DNA of 7,115 bases, from positions 1-7,115 of the forward strand of contig DNYO01000205.1 in assembly GCA_003506795.1 (NCBI GenBank), in the 5' to 3' direction. This DNA comes from Deltaproteobacteria bacterium. Its GTDB lineage: Bacteria > Desulfobacterota > Syntrophorhabdia > Syntrophorhabdales > Syntrophorhabdaceae. Of this stretch, positions 5,561-7,115 are shown in pieces. The first letter of the stretch is position 1, and every line of letters starts with the position of its first letter. The notes below the pieces were generated by a model. It worked only from the letters and a program-made list of their open reading frames with translations, was not told the origin of the DNA and searched no databases. The translations under genes and the position numbers were made by a program.

Positions 5561-5936
5561 TGAACTCCTCCTCATCCTGTAAAAGACTTTCTACCTTGTA
5601 CAGTAAGAAATTTGGCTGCACCGGCTTGTTCAGGAACATGTTGACACCGGCATCAAAAGCGTCTTTTTTCAGCTTGTCATCCTTTGTTGTCGTGAGCATG
5701 ATGACAGGCGTATCCATATAATAGTAGTTATCTCTCAAATTCTTCACGAACTCGATCCCGTCCATGTTGGGCATATTCAGATCCACAATCACGAGATCGA
5801 CCTGGACATGGCTCAGTTTTTCCATGGCGTCGATCCCGTCTTCCGCCTCGGCAATGACATAGTTCTTCCTCTTCAGGATATACGCCAGGAGCTTCCTGAT
5901 AGTTGCCGAGTCATCCACGATAAGTATCGTCTTCAT
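5553..5936 (-). CDS. cheY: Chemotaxis response regulator CheY
   Basis: A 127-residue single receiver domain with no output domain. It accepts phosphate from CheA and would act on the flagellar switch or another motility target. Receiver residues are in place: acidic pair D8/D9 (VDDS), phospho-acceptor D52 (VDLNMPNMDG), T82 and K104 (NKP). The D-T-K spacing of 30 and 22 residues is identical to that of Escherichia coli CheY. The aromatic switch position, three residues before the Lys, is Phe101 rather than Tyr. The start at 5936 follows the cheR stop by 3 nt, with AAAGGA inside the cheR end as ribosome-binding site. The final Glu codons supply the cheA ribosome-binding site. A generic stand-alone receiver cannot be excluded, but operon position makes CheY the best call. 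Confidence 0.93.
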   Translation of the reverse strand: MKTILIVDDSATIRKLLAYILKRKNYVIAEAEDGIDAMEKLSHVQVDLVIVDLNMPNMDGIEFVKNLRDNYYYMDTPVIMLTTTKDDKLKKDAFDAGVNMFLNKPVQPNFLLYKVESLLQDEEEFNG

Positions 5937-5939
5937 ATA

Positions 5940-6764
5940 TCATCCTTTCTGATATGCGATGGTGCCGGGGAAAACGAGAGGTTTGAAGGCCCGGGAAATG
6001 TTATGGAGAGATTCCGCGTGGCCGATGGTCAGGAACCCCTTCGGCTTTAAGCACTCGTACATATGGTCCACGACCTTCTTCTTCATCTTCTCGTCAAAAT
6101 AGATGAGAACATTCCTGCAAAAGATAAAATCCATCTGCCGGTACAGTCTGTATGCATCGTCATCCATGAGGTTCATGAAGTCGATCTTAACGTTCTTTTT
6201 TACGGTTTCCTTTAGCTTATACATATTGTTTTCTTCTGTAAAATACTTTTTCTTTATGGCCTCGTCGGTATTGCGGACGCTGTACTGGCTGAATACAGCC
6301 TTGCGGGCCGATTCGAGGACCTTGGTGCTGATGTCGGTGGCAAGGATGGAGAAGGGTATGTTGATGCGCCGCAGTTCCATCATCTCCATGAGCATGATGG
6401 CAAGCGTGTAAGCTTCCTCACCGGTCGAACAGGCTGCGCTCCATATGCGGATGGGGGAGGCGGGGGCCGAGCCGTTCACATATGTTTTTTGCAGAATGAT
6501 CTTAAAGGCGTCAAGCTGAGGGGGATTCCGGAAGAAACTGGTTTCGTTCGTCGTCACCACGTCGAAGAGGTTCGCAAGTTCCCCTCTGGCTCTGTCCGCG
6601 CCGTACTTCAGATGGTAATAATAATCTTCAAATGAACCGAGACCCAGCTCGTTAAGCCTGTTCGTAAGCCTGCTTTCGAGGAGATAAGTCTTCGTTTCGG
6701 CGAAGTAAATACCTGTTTTCTCATAGATGAAGTCTCTCAGTAAGGTAAATTCTTCTCTGGTCAT
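5940..6764 (-). CDS. cheR: Chemoreceptor glutamate methyltransferase CheR
   Basis: A 274-residue SAM-dependent methyltransferase that methylates glutamates on chemoreceptors for adaptation. The N-terminal helical domain (about 1-70) ends in TTNETSFFR (71-79), a CheR signature. The catalytic domain has the SAM-binding segment IWSAACSTGEEAYTLAI (107-123), ATDIS (142-146, D144 a likely SAM-ribose contact), FIFCRNVLIYFD (213-224) and GHAES (248-252). Length is normal and there are no extra TPR or receiver domains. The ATG at 6764 lies 11 nt after the upstream HEAT gene stop with AGGA at good spacing. The stretch encoding KKKYFTEENNMYKLKETVKK (about 6190-6255) is visibly more A-rich than the rest but stays in frame. 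It implies a partner receptor and a CheB or equivalent methylesterase elsewhere. Confidence 0.96.
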   Translation of the reverse strand: MTREEFTLLRDFIYEKTGIYFAETKTYLLESRLTNRLNELGLGSFEDYYYHLKYGADRARGELANLFDVVTTNETSFFRNPPQLDAFKIILQKTYVNGSAPASPIRIWSAACSTGEEAYTLAIMLMEMMELRRINIPFSILATDISTKVLESARKAVFSQYSVRNTDEAIKKKYFTEENNMYKLKETVKKNVKIDFMNLMDDDAYRLYRQMDFIFCRNVLIYFDEKMKKKVVDHMYECLKPKGFLTIGHAESLHNISRAFKPLVFPGTIAYQKG

Positions 6765-6775
6765 AGCCGGTCCTA

Positions 6776-7115
6776 TTAACTTTCCATCCTGTTCACTACC
6801 ATTTCGGCCGCCGACCTGATATCGTCGTTGGCGTTATCCATATAGGGCCTGATGTAGTCAATCGCCCGTTTGTCCTTGAGGTCGGCAAGCGCCCGGATAC
6901 ATCCTATGGTGATGAGCCCGTTTGCATCCTGAAGCCCTTTCGCAAAAATATCGAAGAGTGCCTGGTCCTCGAAGGCACCGAGTGCGGACAACGCATAATA
7001 ACGCGTCCACATGCCCCTGCCCTCGTCGGTAAAGATCCCGACGAGCCTGTCCTTGAAGCGTCTCAATCTCTTGTCCTTGACGACCTTCAGTACCTCATGG
7101 GGTATCTCGTCATCC
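6776..7115 (-). CDS. HEAT-repeat protein, C-terminal fragment, first gene seen of the che operon
   Basis: The frame is open to the window edge, so these 112 residues are the C-terminal part of a longer protein; a TTG at 7066 is an internal Leu codon, not a needed start. Helical-pair repeats of HEAT/PBS-lyase type are visible: TRYYALSALGAFEDQALFDI (37-56), IGCIRALADLKDKRAIDYI (70-88) and DDIRSAAEMVVNRM (97-110), each with the Ala-Leu-Gly/Asp-Leu pattern. Such repeats make protein-binding solenoids; no catalytic motif is seen. It lies 11 nt upstream of cheR and is almost certainly co-transcribed. A scaffold or regulator of the chemosensory system is the natural inference, but the partner is unknown. 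Confidence 0.85.
   Translation of the reverse strand, partial: DDEIPHEVLKVVKDKRLRRFKDRLVGIFTDEGRGMWTRYYALSALGAFEDQALFDIFAKGLQDANGLITIGCIRALADLKDKRAIDYIRPYMDNANDDIRSAAEMVVNRMES

Noticed and set aside
6195..6212. In-frame A AAA AAG slippery heptamer in cheR (minus strand) with AAGGA six bases upstream, like a dnaX-type -1 frameshift site
   Set aside because: The -1 frame meets a stop three codons later, the CheR frame downstream is intact and conserved, no stable downstream hairpin is seen, and AAA AAG is an ordinary Lys-Lys coding in this A-rich patch.

Overview
The window looks like chromosomal DNA from a motile, moderately GC-rich Gram-negative bacterium. A Deltaproteobacteria/Desulfobacterota-type lineage is my best guess. 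It rests on an RND-type outer-membrane efflux lipoprotein, an EAL-HDOD protein, a CheA carrying GspE/MshE N-terminal-like repeats, and HEAT-repeat/che gene linkage. No rRNA or other phylogenetic marker is present, so this is inference. There is no sign of a phage, an insertion sequence, a CRISPR array or tRNA genes.

Layout: (1) 1-1350, plus strand: the 3' part of an outer-membrane efflux subunit (TolC/OprM/NodT family) whose N-terminus lies outside the window. (2) 1351-1441: a convergent junction with a 7-bp tandem repeat and a good leftward intrinsic terminator. (3) 1442-2162, minus strand: cheW followed by a 77-codon hypothetical gene. (4) 2163-2281: a divergent promoter region with sigma-28-like elements on both strands. 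(5) 2282-3562, plus strand: an EAL-HDOD signalling protein. (6) 3563-3709: a second convergent junction built from two nested inverted repeats. (7) 3710-7115, minus strand: a tight chemotaxis operon read as HEAT-repeat protein (truncated by the window edge), cheR, cheY, cheA, with gaps of 11 nt and 3 nt and then an 8-nt overlap.

Function: CheA (histidine kinase), CheY (single-domain response regulator), CheR (receptor methyltransferase) and CheW (receptor-kinase adaptor) make up most of a chemosensory core. CheB and a chemoreceptor are not seen here and would have to be encoded elsewhere. The EAL-HDOD gene, divergent from cheW and probably sharing its control region, suggests a link between chemotaxis and cyclic-di-GMP or a related output.

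The most unusual observations are two. CheA lacks a recognisable P2 (CheY/CheB docking) domain and has in its place two 24-residue repeats resembling those at the N-terminus of GspE/MshE ATPases. Both convergent gene junctions carry short tandem or inverted repeats that fold into hairpins, better on the leftward strand than on the rightward strand.
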